A DNA stretch of 29,815 nt from Bog-756 sp036553725 (GTDB lineage Bacteria > Actinomycetota > Acidimicrobiia > Acidimicrobiales > RAAP-2): the NCBI GenBank assembly GCA_036553725.1, contig DATBOO010000068.1, forward strand, positions 1-29,815, given 5' to 3'. The position numbers and the translations under genes are program-made. A model generated the notes under the pieces. The model worked only from the letters and a program-made list of their open reading frames with translations, was not told where the DNA came from and ran no database searches. Positions 1 through 7,236 of this stretch are shown here, in pieces. How positions within the stretch are numbered: the stretch's first letter is position 1; the number at the start of each line of letters is the position of its first letter.

Positions 1-408
1 ACACCCCAGCGTGACATGTTCGCGGGCATCGCTTCGGGCGTGACCGAGCTCCCCGGGGTGACCACCGAGGGCCAGCGCTACATGCGGGATGTCTACGACC
101 ATCTGATCAGGATCGGCGATCTGATCGACGGGTACCGAGACCTGTTGAGCGGGGTCATGGACACCCATCTGTCCACCGTGTCCAACCGGCTCAACGTGGT
201 GATGAAACAACTCACGATCATCGCCACGGTATTCCTCCCGCTGAGTTTCCTCACCGGATTCTTCGGCCAGAACTTCTCGTTCCTGATCGCCCACATCACC
301 GGTCGTTTTGCCTTCTTCACGTTCGGAATCGGCCTGGAGCTGGCATCCGCGGCGGCTCTGCTCTATCTCTTCCGCAAACGCGGATGGCTGGGAGGGCCGA
401 GCACCTGA
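1..408 (+). CDS. corA: CorA-family divalent cation transporter, C-terminal part (5' end outside window)
   Basis: The frame is open from base 1 (T-P-Q-R-D before the first Met at 16), so the gene begins upstream. CorA proteins form pentameric Mg2+/Co2+ channels in the inner membrane. What remains is the end of the long cytoplasmic stalk helix (the stretch HLSTVSNRLNVVMKQLTI is typical), then two membrane helices: TM1 (IIATVFLPLSFLTGFF) and TM2 (after the short periplasmic loop, to LLYLF), and a basic tail RKRGWLGG. The selectivity signature at the end of TM1 reads G-Q-N instead of the usual G-M-N. No other gene is visible with it. It ends just before a strong hairpin and faces the lipoprotein operon tail to tail. 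Family assignment is firm; ion preference is not readable. Confidence 0.9.
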   Translation, partial: TPQRDMFAGIASGVTELPGVTTEGQRYMRDVYDHLIRIGDLIDGYRDLLSGVMDTHLSTVSNRLNVVMKQLTIIATVFLPLSFLTGFFGQNFSFLIAHITGRFAFFTFGIGLELASAAALLYLFRKRGWLGGPST

Positions 409-412
409 CGCC

Positions 413-442
413 ACCCTTGACCGGAGGCCGCCGGTCAAGGGT
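413..442. terminator. Bidirectional hairpin terminator between corA and the lipoprotein gene
   Basis: A perfect 12-bp inverted repeat, ACCCTTGACCGG (413-424) and CCGGTCAAGGGT (431-442), encloses a 6-nt loop. It lies 4 bp after the corA stop and 27 bp after the end of the opposing lipoprotein gene. It has no T run, as is common for actinobacterial terminators. Confidence 0.75.
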
Positions 443-469
443 CAGCAGATCGGACCGGCGTCCGGCCGG

Positions 470-1018
470 TCAGTGCTGGACGGGATTTCCGGCCGGGTCG
501 ACCACGTACCAGCGCCCTCCGGCGTTGGTCAGCGCCTGACCGGTCGCCTTGCCCGGGGACCGATCGGGAGGCCACAGGTACAGAGGCCACCCGTTGTAGG
601 TGATCTGGGTGCTTCCGTCACTCCGGGGGGCAGTGCCGAGCAGCCGTGCCTCGATGCCCGGGCCGGCGATCGGGGACACCGACCCCTGGGGCAGGGTGAG
701 CGGCGGCCACTGGACGGCGCAGATGTCGTAGCAACGGGACGGAGAGCCCCGCTGATCCGTCGTGAACATGTACAGGGTGAGTCCCTGGCCGTCGACCAAC
801 AGCGGCCCCAACCCGCTGACGCTCGCGGCACCGACCTCGTAGACGGGTTTGTGCCCCAGAGTTGGCGGTGAGGTGCTGAACGGCGCCGTCACCGCCGTCC
901 CCGAGCTGGTGCACGCGGCTGCCGGCAAGGCCAGCAACAACGCAGCCCCGACTGCCCTCGACCGGGTACGCCGGACGAATGTTCCCCGCCGACGAGGTCC
1001 CGGGCCAGGGCGGGTCAC
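470..1018 (-). CDS. Secreted lipoprotein with two Yx(F/W)xxD repeats (COG4315 / PF03640 type)
   Basis: 182 residues from a GTG at 1018 that shares GTGA with the stop of the upstream DUF2889 gene, so translation is probably coupled. The N terminus is basic (RRRGTFVRRTRSR), followed by a hydrophobic stretch and a lipobox-like LPAAAC, giving lipidated Cys36. The mature part carries two repeats of the COG4315 family: LYMFTTD (Y83 to D88) and LYLWPPD (Y147 to D152). Between them is the family C-x3-C-A-x2-W-P-P motif with Cys96 and Cys100. The family is cell-surface and has no settled function. It is the last gene of a three-gene operon behind an MhuD-like heme monooxygenase, which suggests, without proving, a role in heme or redox handling outside the membrane. 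Longer upstream reading in this frame is low-complexity shadow. Confidence 0.85.
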   Translation of the reverse strand: MTRPGPGPRRRGTFVRRTRSRAVGAALLLALPAAACTSSGTAVTAPFSTSPPTLGHKPVYEVGAASVSGLGPLLVDGQGLTLYMFTTDQRGSPSRCYDICAVQWPPLTLPQGSVSPIAGPGIEARLLGTAPRSDGSTQITYNGWPLYLWPPDRSPGKATGQALTNAGGRWYVVDPAGNPVQH

Positions 1019-1623
1019 GGTGCAGCGCCCGCCCTGCGGATGTCCTCGACCGGGAGCGAGGGGTACGGTCCGGTGCCCGGTCGCCAACCGGCGGCCAGCT
1101 TCTGATCGGCCACCCCGCCCTCGGCCCAGACATGACAGGAGTCCCGAGCCCATGGGCTGCCCGGCCCCGACAGCAGATCCTGCGACTCCCCGCGGCTGAC
1201 GGCCAGGGCCCGCCTGGAGGTCACGGCTTGTACCACCACCGGTCCCAGGGAGCGGGCCAGCTGTTCGAGATGGGTGCATCCCCGGGGACCCCCGAACCGG
1301 CTCTGCACCTCCCGCGTGTAGCCGCGGGCGACGCTCAGGCCGGTGAGCCCGGCGAAGGCGTCGACGATGGCCGGGCACTCCGAATGGGGAAAGCTGTGCA
1401 TCTCCGCGGTGGCCTGGGTGATGGTCATGTCGCTGATCCGCACCGTGACCCGGAGGGCCATGTCATGGACGATGGCCACCGCCTCTCCCTCTTCGGCCCA
1501 AGGTCGCGTGTCGCGGAGCTTCCCGACGACGAGCAAGGTATCGCCGGCGTCGAAGGCCTCGAAGTCGATGGACCGCCGGTGGAGCGGCAATGGTTCGCCC
1601 GCCGGCTGATGACCGCCGGTCAT
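1015..1623 (-). CDS. DUF2889 family protein
   Basis: 202 residues, ATG at 1621-1623 overlapping the stop of the upstream heme monooxygenase gene (ATGA), and a GTGA overlap with the lipoprotein gene downstream. It shows the DUF2889 pattern: D-T-R-P-W (38-42), the I-V-H-D-M block (51-55), a run of aligned beta segments (RVTVRISDMTITQATAEM, 58-75), a conserved Cys after Pro (C83), and the F-G-G-x2-G-C-T-H-L-E motif (110-120, Cys116, His118). A late DSCHVW (161-166) keeps another Cys/His pair. The conserved His, Asp and Cys residues could bind a metal or act in catalysis, but no biochemical role is known for the family that I can name. Family call is confident; function is unknown. Confidence 0.85.
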   Translation of the reverse strand: MTGGHQPAGEPLPLHRRSIDFEAFDAGDTLLVVGKLRDTRPWAEEGEAVAIVHDMALRVTVRISDMTITQATAEMHSFPHSECPAIVDAFAGLTGLSVARGYTREVQSRFGGPRGCTHLEQLARSLGPVVVQAVTSRRALAVSRGESQDLLSGPGSPWARDSCHVWAEGGVADQKLAAGWRPGTGPYPSLPVEDIRRAGAAP

Positions 1624-1979
1624 CCGAGGGCGGGGAGGTCGACGATGTCATAGGACCACAATTCGCTGTGCGCACCCACCGGCGGTGGATCGGCATCGGC
1701 CGGTGCCCCGGCCTCAGCGACGGCCCGGCGCGAGCGTTCCGTCTCCCCCCGATGGCCGTGGGCGAAGGCCGGAGAGGCGACCCAGGTGTTGAACGACCCC
1801 TCGTCCCTCCACCGGGTGAGGACCAACCAGACCCCACGCTCGTCGGTCGGTCGCAACAGTTCGAAGCCCTCGAAGCCGTCAGCGTCGTCGACGGCCCCGG
1901 CCCGTTTGGCGAACCGCCGGGCCAGCTCGTCGCCCGAGCCCTCCCGGACGGTGATGGCATTGATCTTGACGACGGTCAT
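1620..1979 (-). CDS. MhuD-like heme-degrading monooxygenase (ABM fold)
   Basis: 119 residues. The N terminus MTVVKINAI, the block RRFAKRAGAV, GFEGFELLRP and the V-L-T-R-W segment track mycobacterial MhuD (Rv3592) closely. Residues matching the MhuD heme pocket are Asn7 and Trp66; the heme-ligand histidine (His75 in MhuD) corresponds to His74 or His76 here, because the loop is one residue shorter (PAFAHGHR). MhuD opens heme to mycobilin and releases iron. The start at 1979 was chosen because homology begins there; the frame continues upstream for 25 codons without similarity. A -10-like AATGAT (1991-1986) ends 6 nt before this ATG, consistent with a leaderless transcript. First gene of the operon with DUF2889 and the lipoprotein. 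It could instead be a related quinol monooxygenase, but Asn7/Trp66 favour heme. Confidence 0.85.
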   Translation of the reverse strand: MTVVKINAITVREGSGDELARRFAKRAGAVDDADGFEGFELLRPTDERGVWLVLTRWRDEGSFNTWVASPAFAHGHRGETERSRRAVAEAGAPADADPPPVGAHSELWSYDIVDLPALG

Positions 1980-1985
1980 GGTCCG

Positions 1986-2015
1986 ATCATTGCCGGATGC
2001 GGCCCGAGGACCCAA
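1986..2015 (-). promoter_or_regulatory. Candidate promoter of the heme monooxygenase operon
   Basis: On the minus strand a TTGGGT (2015-2010) is followed after 18 nt by AATGAT (1991-1986), and the ATG of the monooxygenase gene starts 6 nt later. This would give a leaderless mRNA. Confidence 0.45.
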
Positions 2016-2072
2016 ATCAGGTACTTCAGCCGGACTCCCGGTGGTCACATCCACGTAATTACGGTTGTGTGA

Positions 2073-2137
2073 TACCCTGTTTGCGCAGGCTGACCGTGAG
2101 GTTTCGGTTTACGGTCAACCTCTGATCGAGGTGGAGG
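2073..2137 (+). promoter_or_regulatory. MerR gene promoter, dyad operator and ribosome binding site
   Basis: A TACCCT -10 box (2073-2078, preceded by TGTGA) is followed by a perfect 7-bp inverted repeat, TGACCGT (2091-2097) and ACGGTCA (2111-2117), with 13 nt between arms, and a nested AGGTT/AACCT pair (2099-2103, 2117-2121). The dyad would lie just after the start of transcription, between it and the GGAGG (2133-2137) that serves the GTG at 2145. The position suits autoregulation by the MerR protein. Confidence 0.55.
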
Positions 2138-2144
2138 ATCGTCA

Positions 2145-2681
2145 GTGCCCGAGGGAAGAACCGACAGCGGTCACCATCTGCGCCACGTGGAGCCCGACGA
2201 CGGCTTCCGGGGCTCCCAGGTCTGCACGCTGGTCGGCATCACCTACCGCCAATTGGACTACTGGGCCCGCACCGGTCTGCTGCGGCCGTCGATCACCGAT
2301 GCCACCGGCAGCGGCAGCCAGCGCCGCTACTCCTACGGTGACGTGCTCGAGCTCAAGGTCATCAAGCGGCTCCTCGATGCCGGGTTGAAGTTGCAGCAGG
2401 CGCGCCAGGCCGTGGAGTGCCTCCGGGGAGACCTCGGTGCGGATCTGGCCTCGTCCCAACTGGTGCTGGTCGGGAGCCGGTCGGTGCTGGCCCAGTCAGA
2501 CGGTGAGGTCGTCGACCTGTTGGCCGGGGGACAGGGCGTGTTCAACATCCTTCCGCTCTCCGGCGTCGTGTCCGAGCTGGCGGCGGGGATCGTGGAGATC
2601 CGCGAGGCCGCCCCGGCCGAGTCCGCACCCAGCCATCCCGCCGCTCGCCACCTGGCATCCGAGAAGATGGCCGAGCAGTGA
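2145..2681 (+). CDS. MerR-family transcriptional regulator, Rv1828/FtsR type
   Basis: 178 residues from GTG at 2145 with GGAGG 7 nt upstream. After a short N-terminal tail, the winged helix-turn-helix spans about residues 21-95: FRGSQVCTLVGITYRQLDYW, then a wing with the family signature GSGSQRRYSYGDVLELKVIKRLLDAG. The C-terminal half has the conserved segment with EVVDLLAGGQGVFNI (121-135), which is diagnostic of the actinobacterial Rv1828 group rather than metal- or drug-sensing MerR proteins (no metal-binding Cys pattern). Corynebacterial members (FtsR) control cell division genes. The gene is coupled by GTGA to a nuclease-like gene and sits upstream of gcvT-gcvPA-gcvPB; in M. tuberculosis Rv1828 also lies between gcvH and gcvB. 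A dyad in its 5' leader suggests self-control. Confidence 0.9.
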   Translation: MPEGRTDSGHHLRHVEPDDGFRGSQVCTLVGITYRQLDYWARTGLLRPSITDATGSGSQRRYSYGDVLELKVIKRLLDAGLKLQQARQAVECLRGDLGADLASSQLVLVGSRSVLAQSDGEVVDLLAGGQGVFNILPLSGVVSELAAGIVEIREAAPAESAPSHPAARHLASEKMAEQ

Positions 2682-3076
2682 GCGGTCGGGTCGCCGGAGG
2701 CGAGTCAACGACCCTGGCCCCGGTGAACCGGTTCGCACACGAGTCAGAGCATCGGTTCGCCCGCATCCTCGACTTCTACGGTGTGCTCTGGGAGTACGAG
2801 CCAGTCGAGTTCGCGTTGGATTGGGACGTCGACGGCCGGCCGACTTCGGGGTTCCGGCCCGACTTCTGGCTTCCCGACCCGGGCCTCTTCGTCGAGTTGA
2901 CCACGCTCAACCAGCGATTGGTGACGAAGAAGAACGGCAAGGTACGACGAATGGGCCAGCTGTACCCCGACGTGAGGGTTACCGTCCTCTACCAGCGGGA
3001 CACTCTGGCCCTCCTGGCCAAGTACGGCCTGGCCGGCGAGGGACCCGGCTACCCGGCTATCGCCCGCACCGCCTGA
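2678..3076 (+). CDS. Small PD-(D/E)XK nuclease-like conserved protein
   Basis: 132 residues, GTG at 2678 overlapping the MerR stop (GTGA). The order of motifs resembles a PD-(D/E)XK core: a helix with Glu22/Glu24 (HESEHRFARIL), a strand with Tyr40-Glu41-Pro42, then F-R-P-D-F-W-L-P (59-66, Asp62), and V-E-L-T-T (72-76, Glu73) in the place of the catalytic E-x-K. A conserved T-K-K-N-x-K-V-R-R segment (83-91) follows, and then LYPDVRVTVLYQRD. The canonical lysine of E-x-K is Thr75; Lys84 or Lys85 might substitute. I read it as a conserved nuclease-fold protein of unknown substrate, possibly inactive. It sits between a regulator and the glycine cleavage genes, with no restriction partner nearby. 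Confidence 0.75.
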   Translation: MSGRVAGGESTTLAPVNRFAHESEHRFARILDFYGVLWEYEPVEFALDWDVDGRPTSGFRPDFWLPDPGLFVELTTLNQRLVTKKNGKVRRMGQLYPDVRVTVLYQRDTLALLAKYGLAGEGPGYPAIARTA

Positions 3077-3089
3077 ACGTCCTCGCCGG

Positions 3090-3101
3090 TAACCTTTCGA
3101 C
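3090..3101 (+). promoter_or_regulatory. -10 box for a leaderless gcvT transcript
   Basis: TAACCT (3090-3095) stands 6 nt before the GTG start of gcvT at 3102. No purine-rich ribosome site separates the upstream stop (3076) from this GTG, so initiation at the start codon itself is plausible. Confidence 0.5.
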
Positions 3102-4229
3102 GTGGGCGACACCTCGACGGCACTCGGCGGCACATCTCCACCCGGGCCCGGCGAACCGCTCCGCCACACGGCATTGATCGATGCCCACCGCCGTCTCGGG
3201 GCCAAGCTGGTCGGGTTCGGCGGATGGGAAATGCCCCTCTCGTACGGGCAGGGGACGATCGCCGAGCACCGCGCCTGTCGCCAGGACGCGGTGGTCTTCG
3301 ACGTAAGCCACCTGGGCACGGTCCGGGTGGCGGGCGGCGACGCCTTCGAACGGCTACAGGCGGCCCTCTCCAACGACCTCGCCAGGGTGGCCCCCGGCCG
3401 GGCCCAGTACACCCACCTCCTCGACGACGGGGACGGATCAGTCGTCGACGACATCATCGTCTGGTGGGTCTCCGAGGACACCTTCGACGTCATGCCCAAC
3501 GCCTCGAATACCGACCGGGTCGTGGAGGCCATCGGCGGCGAGGACACCACGGATGCCCGGTGCATCCTCGCCGTGCAGGGTCCCCATGCCCGGACCCGGG
3601 TGGCGACAGTCGCCCCTGAGGCTGCCGGCGTCCCCCGGTTCGGGGTGGTCCCCTTCGTCTGGGAAGGTGTGCCGTGCGTTGCCGCCGGGACCGGCTATAC
3701 CGGCGAGGACGGCGTCGAGTGCGCGGTACCCGTCGAGGCCGCCGACGCCATGTGGACGGCGCTGTTGGCCACCGGTATCAAGCCGGCCGGGCTCGGGGCG
3801 CGCGACACACTCCGACTCGAAGCCGGCCTTCCCCTGCACGGTCATGAGCTCGGACCGGGCATCACTCCGTTACAGGCCGGACTGGGATGGGTGGTCGGCT
3901 GGGACAAGTCCCGGTTTCGCGGCCGGGCCGCACTGAGTGCCGAGCGCGACCGCGGCGTCGGCCGGCGCCTGCTGGGGCTTGCCACCACCGGCCGTCAACC
4001 CCCCCGCGAGGGCTCGGCGGTGGCCGTAGGGGGCCGGGCGGCCGGACGGGTCACCAGCGGCAACTACTCGCCCATGCTCGGCCATGGCATCGCCCTGGCG
4101 CTGATCGACACCTCCTTCGGCCCCGAACCGGGCATGGCCGTCGAGGTCGAGCAGCGGGGAAGGGCGCTGCCGGCCACCGTGGTGAAGACCCCGTTCATCC
4201 GCGCCGGCCAGTGGGCCTCCGCCCGGTGA
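3102..4229 (+). CDS. gcvT: Glycine cleavage system T protein (aminomethyltransferase)
   Basis: 375 residues, the usual length for GcvT. The enzyme moves the methylene carbon from aminomethyl-lipoyl H protein to tetrahydrofolate and frees ammonia. Visible family blocks are HTALIDAHRRLGAKLVGFGGWEMPLSY (22-48), FDVSHLG (66-72), GDGSVVDDIIVWW (110-122) with the catalytic Asp at about 116, GYTGEDGVE (198-206), LGARDTLRLEAGLPLHGHEL (231-250) and GWDKSRFRGR (267-275). The GTG at 3102 is preferred because it gives a normal N terminus and follows a TAACCT box by 6 nt. It heads the gcvT-gcvPA-gcvPB series. No glycine riboswitch fits in the 25 nt upstream, and gcvH is absent from the window. Confidence 0.96.
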   Translation: MGDTSTALGGTSPPGPGEPLRHTALIDAHRRLGAKLVGFGGWEMPLSYGQGTIAEHRACRQDAVVFDVSHLGTVRVAGGDAFERLQAALSNDLARVAPGRAQYTHLLDDGDGSVVDDIIVWWVSEDTFDVMPNASNTDRVVEAIGGEDTTDARCILAVQGPHARTRVATVAPEAAGVPRFGVVPFVWEGVPCVAAGTGYTGEDGVECAVPVEAADAMWTALLATGIKPAGLGARDTLRLEAGLPLHGHELGPGITPLQAGLGWVVGWDKSRFRGRAALSAERDRGVGRRLLGLATTGRQPPREGSAVAVGGRAAGRVTSGNYSPMLGHGIALALIDTSFGPEPGMAVEVEQRGRALPATVVKTPFIRAGQWASAR

Positions 4230-4324
4230 GCAGCAGTACGGTCGCCCATTGGGCCTGCGGGCCCCCGTTCAACTAGACACGTTCGACCAGACCCATTTGA
4301 AAGACAGCATCTGAGGAGAGGCCC

Positions 4325-5677
4325 GTGGGCTCCTACATCCCGCATACCGATGACGAAGTGGAGAGCATGCTTGCCTTCCTCGGCCTTTCCTCCCTCGAGG
4401 AGCTCTTCGCGGTGGTCCCCGAAGCGCTCAAGCTGCAACGTGGCCTCGAGCTGGCCGACGGCGTCGGGGAGCCCGATGTCATGGCCCGCATGGAAGGATT
4501 CGCAGACCGGAACAGGGCCCGATCGGACCATCTGATCTGCTTCGCCGGTGGCGGCGCCTACGACCACGAGATCCCTTCGGTGACCCGATCCCTGGCCGGG
4601 CGATCGGAGTTCGTCACCTCGTACACCCCTTATCAGCCCGAGGTGGCCCAGGGGGTACTGCAGGCGGTCTTCGAGTACCAGACCATGGTGGCCCGCCTGG
4701 CCGGGCTCCCGGTGGCCAACGCGTCCCTCTACGACGGGGGCAGCGCCGCGGTCGAGGCCGTCAACCTGGGCGTGGCCGCCTCCGGACGGGAGACGGTCTG
4801 GCTGTCAGCCGGCATCCATCCCCACTGGCGGCAGATGCTCGCCACCTGCGCGGCGGGGACCGGCCACCGGATCGCCACGGTGCCCCTGGTTGACGGAGTG
4901 ACGGCCTGGCCAGACGTCGGACCACCGCTCGACGATCCTCCCGGCGTGCTGGTGGTGGGCTACCCCAACTACCTGGGCTGTATCGAAGACCTGGCCGCAG
5001 CCCGGGCCATCTGCGACCGCACCGGTGCCCTCCTCGTCGTCGGCGCCGATCCGGTGGCTGCCGGGCTGCTCAAGTCGGCGGGGTCGTGGGGGGCCGACGT
5101 GGTGGTGGGGGAGGGGCAGGTGTTCGGGACCGGACTGGGGTTCGGCGGCCCGTACCTGGGTCTCTTCGCCTGTGCCAGCGCCCACGTGCGTCGACTCCCC
5201 GGCCGCCTGGTGGGCGAGACCGTCGACGTCGAGGGCCGCCGCGCCTACGTGACCACCCTGCGCGCCCGGGAGCAGGACATACGCCGCGAGAAGGCCACCT
5301 CCAACGTGTGCACCAACCAGACCTTGATGGCCGTCACCGCGGCCATCCAGCTCGGATGGCTGGGAACGTCCGGACTGGTCGAACTGGCCCGCCGGTGCGC
5401 CCAGGCCACCAAGTACACACGTGACGCCGTCCTCGCCCTGGATGGCGTCGATGCGTTCGCCGGGGCACCCGTCCTCCGGGAGTTCGCCATCCGCCTCCCC
5501 ATTCCGGCGGCGGTGGCGGTGGAACGGATGGCCGACGCCGGCTTCCTGGCCGGCATCCCGCTGGCCGGGGAGTTCGACGACGGGGAGCACGGGCTTCTCG
5601 TCTCGGTGACCGAACGCCGGACCCGCGACGAGGTCGACGCCTACGTGACCGCCCTCGCCAAGGCGGTGGCGTCATGA
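4325..5677 (+). CDS. gcvPA: Glycine dehydrogenase (decarboxylating) subunit 1
   Basis: 450 residues, N-terminal half of the two-subunit P protein. With GcvPB it decarboxylates glycine and loads the aminomethyl group onto lipoyl-H protein. Recognisable segments are the start SYIPHTDDEVESMLAFLG, FAGGGAYDHEIPSV, TSYTPYQPEVAQGVLQAVFEYQT, LYDGGSAAVEA, the FGTGLGFGGPYLGLFA block and REQDIRREKATSNVCTNQ-L. The GTG start has GAGGAG 6 nt upstream (4313-4318). A 95-nt gap separates it from gcvT, containing a short GGGCC/GGCCC hairpin (4251-4264) near the gcvT end. Its stop overlaps the start of gcvPB (ATGA), so the two subunits are made together. Confidence 0.96.
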   Translation: MGSYIPHTDDEVESMLAFLGLSSLEELFAVVPEALKLQRGLELADGVGEPDVMARMEGFADRNRARSDHLICFAGGGAYDHEIPSVTRSLAGRSEFVTSYTPYQPEVAQGVLQAVFEYQTMVARLAGLPVANASLYDGGSAAVEAVNLGVAASGRETVWLSAGIHPHWRQMLATCAAGTGHRIATVPLVDGVTAWPDVGPPLDDPPGVLVVGYPNYLGCIEDLAAARAICDRTGALLVVGADPVAAGLLKSAGSWGADVVVGEGQVFGTGLGFGGPYLGLFACASAHVRRLPGRLVGETVDVEGRRAYVTTLRAREQDIRREKATSNVCTNQTLMAVTAAIQLGWLGTSGLVELARRCAQATKYTRDAVLALDGVDAFAGAPVLREFAIRLPIPAAVAVERMADAGFLAGIPLAGEFDDGEHGLLVSVTERRTRDEVDAYVTALAKAVAS

Positions 5678-7218
5678 GCGGAACCCCGCCCACCCCGGAC
5701 AGGGGAGCGCCCGGAGGCAAGGCCGCCAGCGCCCCGCTGTTGGGCCGGGAGGCCGAGCCCACGCTCTTCGAGCTGTCCCACCCCGGGAGGCGGGGCTGGT
5801 CGTTCCGGACGTCAGGTATCCCGGAGCTGCCCGTCGAGGAGCTGGGTCCCGACGCCCATCGCCGCCGGGAGCCCGTCCCCCTGGCCGAGGTCTCCGAACG
5901 CGATCTGGTCGCCCACTTCACCCGGCTGTCCCACCGTCAGTTCTCGGTGGACCTCGGTGCCTATCCCCTCGGCTCCTGCACGATGAAGTACAACCCGAAG
6001 GTGTGCGACGCGGTGGCCGGTCTCCCCGGTCTGGCCGGGGTCCATCCGGCGGCACCGGCTTCTCTCACCCAGGGTTGGCTCGCCCTGCTGGTGGAGCTCG
6101 AGGAGACCCTGTGCGAGATCACCGGGATGGCGGCGGCCACCCTGCAGCCCGCGGCCGGTGCCGCCGGCGAGCTCACCGGGCTGCTGCTCATGCGGGCATG
6201 GCACGAGGCTCGGGGCTCGAAGCGGACCAAGGTGATCATCCCCGACTCGGCGCACGGGACCAATCCGGCCTCGGTCACCCTGGGAGGGTACGAGGTGGTC
6301 ACCGTGCCGAGCGACGACCGCGGCTGCGTCGACATGGAGGCACTGACCACCGTGCTCGACGAGGACGTGGCCGGCATCATGCTCACCAATCCCAACACCC
6401 TGGGGCTGTTCGAGGAGGAGATCGCCGCCATCGCCGCCGCCGTCCACCGGGTGGGGGGACTGCTCTACTACGACGGTGCCAACCTCAACGCCATCCTGGG
6501 CGTGGTCCGCCCCGGCGACATGGGTTTCGACATCGTCCACATGAACCTCCACAAGACCTTCGCCACTCCCCACGGTGGGGGAGGGCCCGGGGCCGGACCC
6601 GTTGCGGTCTCCGAACGCCTGGTCCCGTTCCTCCCCGGGCCACGCGCCGTGCGGCTGGAGTCCGGCGACCAATCTCCGGTCTACGAATGGACGGTGCCGC
6701 CTCAGTCAATCGGGAGGATGCACACCTGGCACGGGAACGCGCTGGTGCTGGCCCGGGCGCTCGCCTACATCCTGGCCAACGGGGGAGACGGTCTGCGACG
6801 GATCGCGGAGACAGCGGTGCTCAATGCCAACTGGATCCGCCAGCGCCTGTCCGGGACCTACGACGTCCCCTTCGACCGGCCGTGCATGCACGAGGTCGTG
6901 CTCTCGGTCCGCACCATCAAGCAGGCGCACGGGGTGCGGGCCCTGGACGTGGCCAAGCGGCTGCTCGAGGAAGGTTTCCACGCTCCGACCGTGTACTTCC
7001 CCCTCATCGTGGAGGAGGCGCTGATGATCGAGCCCACCGAGACCGAGAGCCCCCAGACCCTCGAGGCTCTGGCCGAGTCCCTCGAGCGGATCGCCTCCGA
7101 GGCCAACGCCCGACCGGACGGCTGGATGGCCGAGTTCCCCCACGGGACCCCGGTGCGTAGGGTGGACGAGGCCCGGGCCGCCCGGACCCTGATCCCCACA
7201 TTCGACGCCCGCGACTGA
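5674..7218 (+). CDS. gcvPB: Glycine dehydrogenase (decarboxylating) subunit 2
   Basis: 514 residues, the PLP-carrying half of the two-subunit glycine decarboxylase. The start ATG overlaps the gcvPA stop. Family blocks include LGSCTMKYNPK (99-109), HPAAPASLTQGWL (124-136), ITGMAAATLQPAAGAAGELTG (149-169), DSAHGTNPAS (191-200), LTNPNTLGLFE (237-247), YYDGANLNAI (265-274) and HMNLHKTFATPHGGGGPGAGP (289-309), in which Lys294 is the PLP Schiff-base lysine. The first 25 residues are proline- and glycine-rich and poorly conserved, a modest extension over many homologues. Codon use and GC3 match the neighbours. A deazaflavin reductase gene follows after 18 nt and may share the transcript. Confidence 0.96.
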   Translation: MSGTPPTPDRGAPGGKAASAPLLGREAEPTLFELSHPGRRGWSFRTSGIPELPVEELGPDAHRRREPVPLAEVSERDLVAHFTRLSHRQFSVDLGAYPLGSCTMKYNPKVCDAVAGLPGLAGVHPAAPASLTQGWLALLVELEETLCEITGMAAATLQPAAGAAGELTGLLLMRAWHEARGSKRTKVIIPDSAHGTNPASVTLGGYEVVTVPSDDRGCVDMEALTTVLDEDVAGIMLTNPNTLGLFEEEIAAIAAAVHRVGGLLYYDGANLNAILGVVRPGDMGFDIVHMNLHKTFATPHGGGGPGAGPVAVSERLVPFLPGPRAVRLESGDQSPVYEWTVPPQSIGRMHTWHGNALVLARALAYILANGGDGLRRIAETAVLNANWIRQRLSGTYDVPFDRPCMHEVVLSVRTIKQAHGVRALDVAKRLLEEGFHAPTVYFPLIVEEALMIEPTETESPQTLEALAESLERIASEANARPDGWMAEFPHGTPVRRVDEARAARTLIPTFDARD

Positions 7219-7236
7219 GAGGGGCGTCCTCAACCC

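Noticed and set aside
3077..3101. Glycine riboswitch before gcvT
   Set aside because: Only 25 nt are available and no riboswitch core is present; the 95-nt gap before gcvPA also lacks one.
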